A stretch of DNA of 64,000 bases. Source: Lachnospiraceae bacterium. GTDB lineage: Bacteria > Bacillota > Clostridia > Lachnospirales > Lachnospiraceae. The notes below the pieces were generated by a model. That model saw only the letters and a list, made by a program, of their open reading frames with translations, was not told the DNA's origin and did not search any database. Positions 36,332 to 45,115 of the stretch are shown piece by piece. The position numbers were made by a program, and so were the translations under genes. The stretch spans positions 110,980 to 174,979 of the forward strand of contig JAFYYN010000062.1 in NCBI GenBank assembly GCA_017557525.1. The letters are read 5' to 3'. Position 1 is the first letter of the stretch. Each line of letters starts with the position of its first letter.

Positions 36332-38052
36332 ACATTCACCCCACTTTCCTTACTCATAGCCAGACTTTCTCTCAAAAATCTGCTGTCCCCATGTGAGAAG
36401 AAACGTACATAAACGCCCTCTTCCTCATGAAGCACCTCAATACTTCCTCCAAATCTCGTAAGATCAAACTGTGAGAAATCCGGAAGTCCTGCAGGTGTAT
36501 CCATAAGCATCTCAAGTCTAATACCGTCATTTCCCAGCAGGATACATGAAATAGTCTCCACACCGGGGAATGCAGCCTCCAATATTACCTCAAATATCTC
36601 ATAGACAAAGAGGAGCAGTGCCCCGTCAAACTCTGTTTCGGCCTTTATGCCGCTGACATTTGCGTCAACTCCTAAGAGCTTTACATTTTCAAGTGACTCT
36701 CTTATTGCAAACCTCAGCTCTTCAAGCTTTAGCATCTTATACTGCTCGGCAAGTATTGAAAGGTTGGCCTGTCTTTTAATAAACGCCCCAAGTACTGCAC
36801 AGCGCTTAATTGCAAATATCCTGTCTTCCTTTAAAACCTCAGCTTTTTCAATGATCCTCTCTATCTTTTCAAGCTGGGTACGGGTCCTTAAAGAAATATT
36901 GTCATAAATCCTGTTTCTAACATCGATTGCCTGCTTTTCAGCCTTTATCTCATTTTCCATCTCAAGCAGGCTGTTCTCCTCCTGAGCTCTCTCGATTGCA
37001 TCCTTCAGGCTCGAATTAAGCTCATTAACGGTTGTATAATCCTCTATCCAGAGTACGCTGCCCGTTTCAAGTTTCTTTGCTTTGACACGACGGTTTTCAT
37101 CAATTTTAAAGTCTTCACCCTGCTCGATGCGTATGATATCTTTCGTATCCAGATCCACAGCGTCATTCGAAAGATATTTAAGCCTGTGGTCGCTGTCAGC
37201 TATGGCCGCCTTGACATTTGCAAGCCTGAATATATCGTCATAGTCACTGTTTGAGGGTATCAGGCCTATCCTTAACAGTGCTTCCCATGTACCAATGTAC
37301 ATGATCGCCAAAACTTCATGTATATGATACAGCTTTTTACCGAAAATCGTTGGCGAATTTCCGTTATTGATCATATATATCAGTAGCAGTATCCCGCCAA
37401 AACAGCATATTGCTATTGGTATCCAGACAAGCTTTTTTGCGTAGCTGTTCCTGCATCTTACAAGTAAAATGATTATAGAGCTTACAGTAAAGGTAACGCC
37501 CCATAAAACAACAAGATAATAACCGATATTATAAGTGTAAGCCTGTCTTATCTCGTTATATGCCTCAATCTTAAATACAAGCTCATGATAATCATTTGTC
37601 ATTATCAGGCAGATTAAAACCAGCCAGGTGATTATGGAAATGAAATCAAAGGTCTTATTTCTATCCTCTATCTCCTTACCTACTCTTAAAGCTAGTAGGA
37701 ACGAGAAAAGCGGAAGCACGGTAAATGGAATATAATATGCATACCAGGTATACCTGCTCAATGTCATGATGTAATAGTACATATCCCATTTCATTAACCG
37801 CAGGATAAACATCAGTATAATGGCTACACCGCCCATTACTAGATAGCCTTTGATATAACTGAAGGTTACTCTTCTCTTAATAGTTATAACCCAGGCTACG
37901 ACAATAGCCAAATAAGCTACGGTCGCGACATCGGCCAATGGGAAACCCATCGAATAAAATAACTGAAAAAGTATTGTCGCAGCCAAAGCTCCGAGGAAAG
38001 AAAATATGAACTTTCGGGATTTTTTGCTTATATAGGGCATAAATAACACCAT
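36328..38052 (-). CDS. Seven-helix histidine kinase-like protein lacking the phosphoacceptor His
   Basis: A 574-residue protein. Residues 15-265 contain about seven hydrophobic helices in the style of the histidine kinase N-terminal 7TM domain. A coiled coil (about 330-385) leads to RNRIYDNISLR, which aligns with the KVHDDLGK phosphoacceptor box of the next gene but has Tyr instead of His. The C-terminal region has the HATPase length but no recognisable N, G1 or G2 box. It is probably a pseudokinase that senses and modulates the adjacent kinase. The start is uncertain because neither the ATG at 38052 nor the one at 38040 has a good ribosome site. Confidence 0.75.
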   Translation of the reverse strand: MVLFMPYISKKSRKFIFSFLGALAATILFQLFYSMGFPLADVATVAYLAIVVAWVITIKRRVTFSYIKGYLVMGGVAIILMFILRLMKWDMYYYIMTLSRYTWYAYYIPFTVLPLFSFLLALRVGKEIEDRNKTFDFISIITWLVLICLIMTNDYHELVFKIEAYNEIRQAYTYNIGYYLVVLWGVTFTVSSIIILLVRCRNSYAKKLVWIPIAICCFGGILLLIYMINNGNSPTIFGKKLYHIHEVLAIMYIGTWEALLRIGLIPSNSDYDDIFRLANVKAAIADSDHRLKYLSNDAVDLDTKDIIRIEQGEDFKIDENRRVKAKKLETGSVLWIEDYTTVNELNSSLKDAIERAQEENSLLEMENEIKAEKQAIDVRNRIYDNISLRTRTQLEKIERIIEKAEVLKEDRIFAIKRCAVLGAFIKRQANLSILAEQYKMLKLEELRFAIRESLENVKLLGVDANVSGIKAETEFDGALLLFVYEIFEVILEAAFPGVETISCILLGNDGIRLEMLMDTPAGLPDFSQFDLTRFGGSIEVLHEEEGVYVRFFSHGDSRFLRESLAMSKESGVNV

Positions 38053-38118
38053 GACTAGGCTAGTTTAACAGTTTGAGCGCCTAAAACACAAACTGCTTAC
38101 ACACTAAAACATGGTGAG

Positions 38119-38147
38119 ATTATAGCATTAATTGATTTTTAAGTAAA
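38119..38147 (-). promoter_or_regulatory. Promoter of the signalling operon
   Basis: On the minus strand, TTTACT (38147-38142), 17-nt spacer and TATAAT (38124-38119), with TGC before the -10. The leader of about 60 nt contains a 7-bp CAGTTTG/CAAACTG stem (38069-38095). Confidence 0.6.
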
Positions 38148-38215
38148 TGGGTTTAAGTCAAATCTATTAATGTTAATAAATTTTTGTTTTCTATATTATT
38201 ACTGCATTTTCGGAC

Positions 38216-38243
38216 AAAAAAAGAAACCCCGTTCAGGAGTTTC
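38216..38243 (-). terminator. Terminator overlapping the end of the EEP phosphatase gene
   Basis: On the minus strand a GAAAC(T)CC/GG(G)GTTTC hairpin spans 38223-38243 and runs into seven T (plus-strand A at 38216-38222). The stem includes the gene's stop codon. Confidence 0.8.
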
Positions 38244-39318
38244 CTTCATCCTTAAAACGTATTCTCATATATACCGGATTATGATCGGTAAATTTGAAAT
38301 TGCAATTGATTGCCAGTACTAATTCTACCTCTAAGTTTGGTGAATATACAAATCCGTCAAGAGCGTAAAGCTGATTTTCCGTAAGTCCTTCAAAAGGCTT
38401 ATCCAAGGCTCTGCAGGTAGGTACCGAGGTATCATATGCGAATGAAAAGCCTTCGGGGAGCATATCCAAAGTTAACTTACCGGGACGCCATATCTGGTCA
38501 CCCTCGATGTAAGGCAGCTGCTTTGTCATCCCAGGGAAATTCATATTAAAATCACCGCCTGCAACAACGTAATTTCCTTTTTCATACTCACTCTTAATTA
38601 AGTTCATTACAATGTTGTTCTGCTGTTCCTTAGTCTCATCTGTATCATAAGCCTCTAAGTGGAAATTAACGAGTACAAGCTCTTTTTCAGAACCCTTTAT
38701 AGGTACTCGTGTAACCAGCATACAGCGTTTAAGCATGAACATTGACTTAGGCCATGAGATATTATTGGGCAGGCTGATCCTTTCCGCACTGCTTATCTTA
38801 TGCTTTGAAAGAGTCATGATACCGCTGTCAACCGCACCGATCATAGGCATCGGGTAAGGTACCCAGCTGCATACATAATTCTGCGCATAAGTCCTTGTAT
38901 TATAAGAGGATTTGAAAGCAGCGGTCTCATCTAAATGATAGCTTCTTGAGGAATCCTTATCAACTTCCTGCAGAAAATAGAAATCAGGCTCAAAAAGATC
39001 AAGTATGTTGTTTATACCTGCAATATTATCCTGGACCTGCTCCTTTGACTTAGGATTAACGCCCTCGCCTCCATCCATGAAAAAGTCCATATCCTCACTT
39101 AAGCCGGCATATCCTGTATTTAAGGTAACTATGTCAAAGTAATCCTTATCAAATTCCGCATCATCGCCCTCAACGTCTACTGCGGTCCTGTCTTCAGGCT
39201 TAAACTCAGTTATCATGATAAAGAAGAAGAAAAGTATTACCAGACCTAATACTGAGCCAATAACGATGCCCAGTATCTTAAGTAATTTCTTTACATTAAA
39301 ATTCTTTTTTGCGTACAT
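38233..39318 (-). CDS. Membrane-anchored endonuclease/exonuclease/phosphatase family protein
   Basis: A 361-residue protein with one N-terminal membrane anchor (about 14-36) and an exported EEP catalytic domain. Visible motifs are VTLNTGYA, FLQEVD with the metal-binding Glu, NFHLEAY, GGDFN with the catalytic Asp/Asn, and FTDHNPV with the final Asp-His. The fold covers DNases, phosphoinositide phosphatases and sphingomyelinases; an extracellular phosphodiesterase or phosphatase role is inferred. The substrate is unknown. It is not obviously in an operon, lying 110 nt downstream of the HAD hydrolase gene. Confidence 0.85.
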   Translation of the reverse strand: MYAKKNFNVKKLLKILGIVIGSVLGLVILFFFFIMITEFKPEDRTAVDVEGDDAEFDKDYFDIVTLNTGYAGLSEDMDFFMDGGEGVNPKSKEQVQDNIAGINNILDLFEPDFYFLQEVDKDSSRSYHLDETAAFKSSYNTRTYAQNYVCSWVPYPMPMIGAVDSGIMTLSKHKISSAERISLPNNISWPKSMFMLKRCMLVTRVPIKGSEKELVLVNFHLEAYDTDETKEQQNNIVMNLIKSEYEKGNYVVAGGDFNMNFPGMTKQLPYIEGDQIWRPGKLTLDMLPEGFSFAYDTSVPTCRALDKPFEGLTENQLYALDGFVYSPNLEVELVLAINCNFKFTDHNPVYMRIRFKDEGNS

Positions 39319-39432
39319 CTTTATAACCTTCCCAAAATCAGATCTTTCTTTCTATGGTCCTGCCACCTGTAGAATCTTTATTACATTATTAACGATCTTA
39401 CCGCTCGAAAGCGTATTTTAGCATAATGGATC

Positions 39433-40038
39433 TTATTTTTCAACCACAATTTTGTCGAGGTCTGCAGCTGCCTGTTCATGATTTTTGTAAACTATGCCCT
39501 TTATACCAAGATTAATTGCTGCATCCACATTTTTAGGCGTATCATCAATAAATACGCACTCGTGAGGTTTCAAGGAATACATTGAAAGCAGTAACTCATA
39601 AATTTCAGGATCAGGCTTTGTAAGCTTAACCTTATACGAAAGTATTCCCCCATCCATAAAAGGCATAAACGATAAAGACTTGGGGCACTGTGTTTCAGCC
39701 TTATATGAAAAGTTAGAGAGATAATACAGTTTAAACCCTTTAGCTTTAAGACTGTTTAGCCAGTCAAATGTCTCTGCCTTTAACCTAACCATGCCCTCAA
39801 CGTTATCAAAGGCACGATGCAGGTCATCTGCGATCTGAGGATCATTCTCTATAAAAAGATCAATAACTTCCTCGTCCTTTAACCTACCCTTATCAAATTC
39901 GTACCAGTCCTCATCATACACCGATGCCCGACCTATACGCTCTATCATTGCCTCATCAAAGCCTTTATCCTTTAAGAAATCCTGCCAGCAGAAATCTGAA
40001 AGGACATTACCTATGTCGAAAATTATGTTTTTAATCAT
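39433..40038 (-). CDS. HAD-superfamily hydrolase (subfamily IA)
   Basis: A 201-residue cytoplasmic phosphatase. Motif I is FDIGNVLSDF with the nucleophile Asp at 8 (the second Asp replaced by Gly, as in YihX-like members), motif II is YYLSNFS, motif III has KLTKPD and motif IV FIDDTPKNV. The helical cap between motifs I and II is of the IA type. A sugar-phosphate or small phosphorylated metabolite is the likely substrate (family expectation). A dispersed repeat occupies the space upstream, so it may be expressed apart from azlCD. Confidence 0.88.
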   Translation of the reverse strand: MIKNIIFDIGNVLSDFCWQDFLKDKGFDEAMIERIGRASVYDEDWYEFDKGRLKDEEVIDLFIENDPQIADDLHRAFDNVEGMVRLKAETFDWLNSLKAKGFKLYYLSNFSYKAETQCPKSLSFMPFMDGGILSYKVKLTKPDPEIYELLLSMYSLKPHECVFIDDTPKNVDAAINLGIKGIVYKNHEQAAADLDKIVVEK

Positions 40039-40044
40039 ATAACC

Positions 40045-40093
40045 ACCTCATCAGTCAGCTTACGCTGACAGCTTCCCCTTGAGGGGAAGCCAT
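40045..40093. repeat. Dispersed palindromic repeat (copy D)
   Basis: CCTCATCA, then GTCAGC-TTAC-GCTGAC, then GCTTCCCC-TTGA-GGGGAAGC. It lies only 6 nt upstream of the HAD gene's start, where its minus-strand hairpin could affect translation. Confidence 0.8.
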
Positions 40094-40106
40094 TATCATG
40101 AAAAAA

Positions 40107-40406
40107 TCACAAAAATAACGAAAGTACAAACACCGTCACGCTTGCCGATAAAGCAACAGTTATCAGCCCCTTGCCTTTAAGAGCAAGGAATATTGCAACC
40201 AAAACTCCTGCTATGGAAGCGATTATTGACGTTGTGCTGTACAAAACTGCCGGAAAAGTCATAGCCATCAGGCAGGCGTAAGGCACATAGTGCAGGAATG
40301 ACATCAAAAACTGATTTTTTATCTTTCCTCTTATCAGTGTAAGCGGCAGCATTCTTATAAGATATGTCACCACCGCCATCACAAGGATGTATATGTAAAT
40401 ATTCAT
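40107..40406 (-). CDS. azlD: AzlD-type branched-chain amino acid transport subunit
   Basis: A 99-residue membrane protein with four hydrophobic helices and the family signature TYLIRMLPLTLIRGKI near the N-terminus. AzlD partners with AzlC to export branched-chain amino acids. The ATG follows AAGAGGAAAC. It lies 60 nt downstream of azlC; the gap begins with a remnant of the dispersed repeat family at the azlC stop codon. Confidence 0.92.
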   Translation of the reverse strand: MNIYIYILVMAVVTYLIRMLPLTLIRGKIKNQFLMSFLHYVPYACLMAMTFPAVLYSTTSIIASIAGVLVAIFLALKGKGLITVALSASVTVFVLSLFL

Positions 40407-40466
40407 TTGTTTCCTCTTTTTGTTTTTTTAGCCTCTGTTTATGCAATTTCACCTCATCCGTCGCCT

Positions 40467-41186
40467 TCAGTCTTTAGGTTTTACCGGGAAGAATATGGCT
40501 CCTGCCACGGCAGCCAAAACCGTACAGATTATTATCGTAATACCTGTTGAAATCTCATTGAGAAACGGTATGTAATAGAACATGCAGCTAAGTATAACCG
40601 CTATCAGTACAACTATCAGCACCGGTTTCGATTTTTTCGCATTGGGCACCACTATGGCGATAAACATACCATAAAGCATAACATTCATTGCAATGCTAAC
40701 TTTTTCAGGCATAAGACCTGTTGCTATAGCTCCAAAGAACGTTCCCAATGTCCAGCCAACTATCGGCAGGCTTTGAAGCCCCAGCATGTAAGGAAGCGTC
40801 AAGCTTTTCTGGTGGTTCATGGCCACGGCAAATATCTCATCAGTATTTCCAAACGCTATAAGCAGCTTCTTCCAGAAGGTAACGCTCTCGTCCAGTTTCT
40901 GTGAAAGGCTCAGGCTCATAAGTGAGTATCTCAGGTTAATTATCAGCTGAGTTAAAGCCATCTCGGCAATTGTACCACCCACAGCTATGATCCGGACTCC
41001 GGCAAATTCACCGGCGCTGGTAAGGTTGGTCAGGCTCATCACCGTACCTTCTACAGAAGAAATCCCTGCAGCTACCATCGATATGCCAAGACTGAAACTT
41101 ACGGCAAAATACCCGAGAGCTATAGGGATACCATCCTTTAATCCACTTTTAAATTCCTTTTTAGAATCATATTTCCTGTTCTTCAT
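40467..41186 (-). CDS. azlC: AzlC-type branched-chain amino acid exporter
   Basis: A 239-residue polytopic membrane protein. It opens with FKSGLKDGIPIALGYFAVSFSLG, the AzlC signature, followed by six or more helices and the conserved region FGNTDEIFAVA near 112. With AzlD it forms a branched-chain amino acid export system. It starts 10 nt after the MATE gene stop with an AGGATTAAAG site, so MATE-azlC-azlD may form one transcript. Confidence 0.93.
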   Translation of the reverse strand: MKNRKYDSKKEFKSGLKDGIPIALGYFAVSFSLGISMVAAGISSVEGTVMSLTNLTSAGEFAGVRIIAVGGTIAEMALTQLIINLRYSLMSLSLSQKLDESVTFWKKLLIAFGNTDEIFAVAMNHQKSLTLPYMLGLQSLPIVGWTLGTFFGAIATGLMPEKVSIAMNVMLYGMFIAIVVPNAKKSKPVLIVVLIAVILSCMFYYIPFLNEISTGITIIICTVLAAVAGAIFFPVKPKD

Positions 41187-41196
41187 TTCTTTAATC

Positions 41197-42585
41197 CTAG
41201 ATTTTTATCTTTACCCATTTGCCCATACGATAACGGATGCTGGCAAAGCAGAACCTTGAAACCTGGTCAGCAAGAACGCCAAACCATATACCCACGATCC
41301 CAAGATCAAATACAAAGCCTCCCAGCCAGGAAACAAGTGTCCTTATGACCGTAACGGACATAGTTGCTGCAAATGCGGTATAAAGTGTATCTCCGGCACC
41401 TCTGAGGCACCCCATATATATAACCTGAATGATCTGGAAAAGCACTACAAATAGAATAACCCTCATTATTGAAACGCCAATCTCAACAATGTGCTCTTCT
41501 TCAAAGAACATTGACATAAGAAAATGTGCTCCAAAGAAGTATGTTAGCATAAGTACTGTCGCTATGATCATGCCCAAAGCCTTACAGGTTTTTCCATAAT
41601 TCTTAGCAAGTTCTGGCTTACCCTCTCCCAAAGACCTTCCAATAAGAGCAACTGCTGCAGCCTGAAGACCGTCTCCAAAGCTAAACGTTAGCCCCATAAG
41701 GTTCATGCCAACCTGATGGGCAGCCATGGCATCCATACCCTTTTTAGCAGCCATTACAGCCGTAGCCATAAAGCCTATACGCATAAGGATCTGCTCAAAG
41801 AATATACCATATCCGATCCTTACCAGATTCTTAAAAGCAGACCAGGAGCTCTTTATCTTTTCAGAGATTATGTAAGGTATGCTGATAAAGGTATCCTTTT
41901 TACTGATGGAAATAATACTCATTATTGAAGATACCACTGTTCCAAGTACGGTTGCAAGTGCAGCACCCTTTATTCCCCATGCAGGGAAACCCAGATGTCC
42001 CTCAATCAGCAGATAGTTAAGAACAATGTTAACCAGATTGGAAGTAACATTTGTCCTCATTGTGATCTTTGTATTTCCGGCACCACGCTGTGCAGAATTA
42101 ACTGCCATCTGCACACAGTTAAATATCATGCCGCCCATTACTATCCTAAAGTAAACAACTGCTGACTCGTGAGTAAGAGCCTCTTCAGCATTTTCCGAGC
42201 TTGACCCGCATAACGTTATGATAGGGTCTGCAGCCAGCACAAGTATCACGCTTATGGCAATCGCAGCTATCACCACGAATTTCATGGCTGTAAGGAATAT
42301 AGTATTTGCATCCTTTCTCTGTTTCTCGCCAAATCTTCTTGCTACCAGAGCTGAAATGGATACATTTACAGCAAAGAACATAGCCAGACCCACGAACTTG
42401 GGCTGGGTTGTAAGTCCAACCGCTGCTACGGCATATGAACCCAATCGGCTTACCATAAAAGAATCAACCAGCCCGGCAAAAGCAACAAAAAACGACTCTA
42501 TGATAGCCGGCCATGCCATCCCTATGGCAGTCTTGAAATTATCTCTATTATATCCTACAAGTATCTTTGCTAACATATGATCCAC
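41197..42585 (-). CDS. MATE family multidrug/sodium antiporter
   Basis: A 462-residue membrane protein of about 12 helices in two MATE repeats. The N-terminal half shows AWPAIIESFFVAFAGLVDSFMVSRLG and the pair QRGAGNTK near 165; the second half shows CLRGAGDT near 400 at the equivalent place. It probably exports cationic compounds using Na+ or H+. Substrates are unknown. Two promoters lie upstream, one inside a composite terminator-promoter element (42738-42776) and one nearer (42629-42657). It is first gene of a likely MATE-azlC-azlD unit. Confidence 0.93.
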   Translation of the reverse strand: MDHMLAKILVGYNRDNFKTAIGMAWPAIIESFFVAFAGLVDSFMVSRLGSYAVAAVGLTTQPKFVGLAMFFAVNVSISALVARRFGEKQRKDANTIFLTAMKFVVIAAIAISVILVLAADPIITLCGSSSENAEEALTHESAVVYFRIVMGGMIFNCVQMAVNSAQRGAGNTKITMRTNVTSNLVNIVLNYLLIEGHLGFPAWGIKGAALATVLGTVVSSIMSIISISKKDTFISIPYIISEKIKSSWSAFKNLVRIGYGIFFEQILMRIGFMATAVMAAKKGMDAMAAHQVGMNLMGLTFSFGDGLQAAAVALIGRSLGEGKPELAKNYGKTCKALGMIIATVLMLTYFFGAHFLMSMFFEEEHIVEIGVSIMRVILFVVLFQIIQVIYMGCLRGAGDTLYTAFAATMSVTVIRTLVSWLGGFVFDLGIVGIWFGVLADQVSRFCFASIRYRMGKWVKIKI

Positions 42586-42628
42586 CTTAAACTAAACCTA
42601 ATAAAAGCTTTATTCTATCCAAGTATGA

Positions 42629-42657
42629 ATTTTATCACATAGGATACCATATTTCAA
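42629..42657 (-). promoter_or_regulatory. Proximal promoter of the MATE gene
   Basis: On the minus strand, TTGAAA (42657-42652), 17-nt spacer and TAAAAT (42634-42629). The leader would be about 35 nt. Confidence 0.5.
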
Positions 42658-42737
42658 AGGTATTTCACGTTTTAAATCAAACTTTGCAAGATAGTACAAA
42701 CCCGAGTATAATTTATTCAAATCACCGACGGTTTCAG

Positions 42738-42776
42738 ATTATATCAGAAAAACCGGTCTTTGACAACCGGTTTTTT
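42738..42776 (-). promoter_or_regulatory. Composite terminator-promoter element 1
   Basis: A 10-bp stem AAAAACCGGT/ACCGGTTTTT (42748-42757 with 42766-42775), 8-nt loop. As minus-strand RNA it is a terminator 12 nt after the ABC permease stop. The same bases provide TTGTCA (42766-42761), a 17-nt spacer and TATAAT (42743-42738), a promoter facing the MATE gene. Confidence 0.8.
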
Positions 42777-42786
42777 GTAAACTGTA

Positions 42787-45105
42787 TCATTCAAGTGTTT
42801 TAAGAGCATTTGTTTTCGGGATCCTGTGGATTTTAAAGAGCTGAAGTGCTACAACCACAAGATAGCTTGCTATACCGATGAGTACCATCTTTACATAGCA
42901 GTCACTGCTGATTGCATAAGGCAGGTATCCGCTCATTCTCTTATACAGGTAGTATTTGAATATAAGCCTCATCATCCAGTCTACTGCAGGTACTGCTAGC
43001 AGCAGGCCAAGTATTACGATTATAGAAGTAGCAAGTATGTACAGGCTTCCTATTTCTCCACCCGTAAACCCAAGGATCTTTGTCATTGAAATACTTACTG
43101 CATTTTTCTCAATGATCTGCTTAGCAAGCAGATATACCATGAGCACGAACATGATCACACCAAACCATTCCACAGGCTCCATGAAATCCGCAAACGATTC
43201 CCAAAGCTGCGAAGCAACTCCCGAAAAATCATTGTTGTCGAGTCTCATATATACATTTGAAGCTTCAAGCTCCGTAAGATTCTCATTTGAGAAATATCCG
43301 CTGTAGTAATCCGGTGTTTTACCAAATTTGGTATTAAACTCATCGATATTCATGAAAACCGAAAGCGCCGCCTCATAAGGGTACTCTCCTGCAACCGTAA
43401 ACTCATAGGTTTTATCCGCATACTTATCATAAAGGCTTACAACATCACCGGTTTTGTAACCGTATTTATCCATGTAGCCGTTTGAGAGCAGTACCTTACC
43501 CTGAGGTATTTCGTCCTTTACATAACGGCTGTTCTTTACAATGCCGTAAACCGAAATACCGTCCACCTTATAATCCTTCTGACTGGTTTCAAAGGAAGTA
43601 AGTGCGAACTTTTCAGGCTCGGTATTTTCTATATCTTCCGGAGTCTTTAAAATGTATTGATAACGGCTTATTGCAGTATTTTCAATACGGTTTGAAACCT
43701 CGGTAAGAAGAGGTTCAAACATAAGACCGAAGATGATTATTGCACCTGCAAGTATAATGCCCACAAGCATGGTTATATAGTTAGGCATATTCTGAAGGAT
43801 GATACGTATCCTGAATCTTGAAGTAAAAGGTATCTTCCTGTTAAGCCTGAGCGCTCTTTTCTTCTTTTTTCCGGAAATATCACGACGAAGGAAATTAAGC
43901 GGACCCAGTTGCATCTTATGTGCAAGTATAAGGAAGTTGATCACTATCATCAATGCCATAGGGATAAGCGTAGTGATCCAGAATGCATAGGAATTCCAAA
44001 GTGTTTCTATCTCACCTAAGGAGTACATCTTAAAATAGATATCAAGCATGAACTGCTTCATAACGGTGTACCCTAAGAGGTTCCCGACTATCATGCCGGC
44101 AGCAAATGCAAAAAGTGGCAGCATCATATAATGCCTGATCATTTCACCCTTTGTATAACCCGAAGCCCTTAGAGTTCCTATAACAGAAGCCTCTTTTGAC
44201 AAGGTGTTTATTGTTGTTACGGAAACAATAAAGGCAAGAACTACAACAACGATATAAAGGAACATTATCATAGCAGCTTCGTCACCATGCATATCCTCTG
44301 CCGCAAAGTTTATGGACTGGTTTTCGTATCCTGGAAGAATGTCAGTTACTTCAAGCATTGTAAGACCTTTTTCTCCTGTAAGCGATCTTAAAACTATTGA
44401 AGTATTAACCTTTGTAAGCTCTTCCCTTAGTGCATCAAGCACTTTTTCTGCTGCATCGTTCTTTTCCTTGTTAGTAGTGGGTTTCTCATTATAAAGCCAT
44501 GCATAGCTTACAGTCTGATGTTCTGAAGCATAGTTCTCAAAGCCTTTCTTTGTAAGCAGGCCAATACCGAAATTCTCAGAATCAAACATGATATCAGAAT
44601 TGTCCTTAAACAGCGAGCTGTAGTTAGGAAGCGCTACGAGTCCCGTAACCTTAAGTTCTTTCCCGCCTACCGTCACAATATCTCCAACCTCTACTCCCTT
44701 ATGCAAAGTGTGAAGGTTGTCAAGTGCTATCTCGTTATCATTTTGAGGTAAACGTCCGGAGGTTACCTGAGGAATATTTACGCTGTCATTTACCGAATAA
44801 ACCCTCAAGGTTCCCATACCGCTCATGGTATCCTCGAAGAAATCCGCTCTGTAAAGCTTTAAATCTGCCTTTTCTTCTATAGAAGAAATAACAGAATCAT
44901 CCGGAACCACGTTAAAGTTTAAATGTCCGTCCTCTACCTTATTGTTTTCAAGCATTTTAGTATAGGACTTTTCCACTCCCGAATTTGCTACCAGGAAGGA
45001 TGATACTACTGATACAACCATGGTTATGAAAAGGAATATTACAATATATTTTCCAAGGTCTGCTTTTAATTCCCGCAAGAAGCGTTTGTTCATAGGATTC
45101 TTCAT
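42787..45105 (-). CDS. FtsX-family ABC transporter permease
   Basis: About 772 residues. One N-terminal helix (about 17-40) is followed by a large extracytoplasmic domain, an FtsX domain with the motif GTLRASGYTKGEM near 315, a second extracytoplasmic domain and a final FtsX domain of three to four helices. This matches MacB/LolE-like mechanotransmission permeases, which export peptides, lipids or lipoproteins rather than import solutes. The ATG at 45105 lies behind AGGAGGTG that overlaps the ATPase gene's stop, so the pair is coupled. The substrate is unknown. Expression is likely governed by the riboswitch at 46030-46150. Confidence 0.9.
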   Translation of the reverse strand: MKNPMNKRFLRELKADLGKYIVIFLFITMVVSVVSSFLVANSGVEKSYTKMLENNKVEDGHLNFNVVPDDSVISSIEEKADLKLYRADFFEDTMSGMGTLRVYSVNDSVNIPQVTSGRLPQNDNEIALDNLHTLHKGVEVGDIVTVGGKELKVTGLVALPNYSSLFKDNSDIMFDSENFGIGLLTKKGFENYASEHQTVSYAWLYNEKPTTNKEKNDAAEKVLDALREELTKVNTSIVLRSLTGEKGLTMLEVTDILPGYENQSINFAAEDMHGDEAAMIMFLYIVVVVLAFIVSVTTINTLSKEASVIGTLRASGYTKGEMIRHYMMLPLFAFAAGMIVGNLLGYTVMKQFMLDIYFKMYSLGEIETLWNSYAFWITTLIPMALMIVINFLILAHKMQLGPLNFLRRDISGKKKKRALRLNRKIPFTSRFRIRIILQNMPNYITMLVGIILAGAIIIFGLMFEPLLTEVSNRIENTAISRYQYILKTPEDIENTEPEKFALTSFETSQKDYKVDGISVYGIVKNSRYVKDEIPQGKVLLSNGYMDKYGYKTGDVVSLYDKYADKTYEFTVAGEYPYEAALSVFMNIDEFNTKFGKTPDYYSGYFSNENLTELEASNVYMRLDNNDFSGVASQLWESFADFMEPVEWFGVIMFVLMVYLLAKQIIEKNAVSISMTKILGFTGGEIGSLYILATSIIVILGLLLAVPAVDWMMRLIFKYYLYKRMSGYLPYAISSDCYVKMVLIGIASYLVVVALQLFKIHRIPKTNALKTLE

Positions 45106-45115
45106 GGTGCACCTC

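Noticed and set aside
38047-38116. CACCATG/CATGGTG dyad that could hide the start codon of the 7TM protein
   Set aside because: The predicted transcription start (near 38112) falls inside the upstream arm, so the full stem would not be in the RNA.
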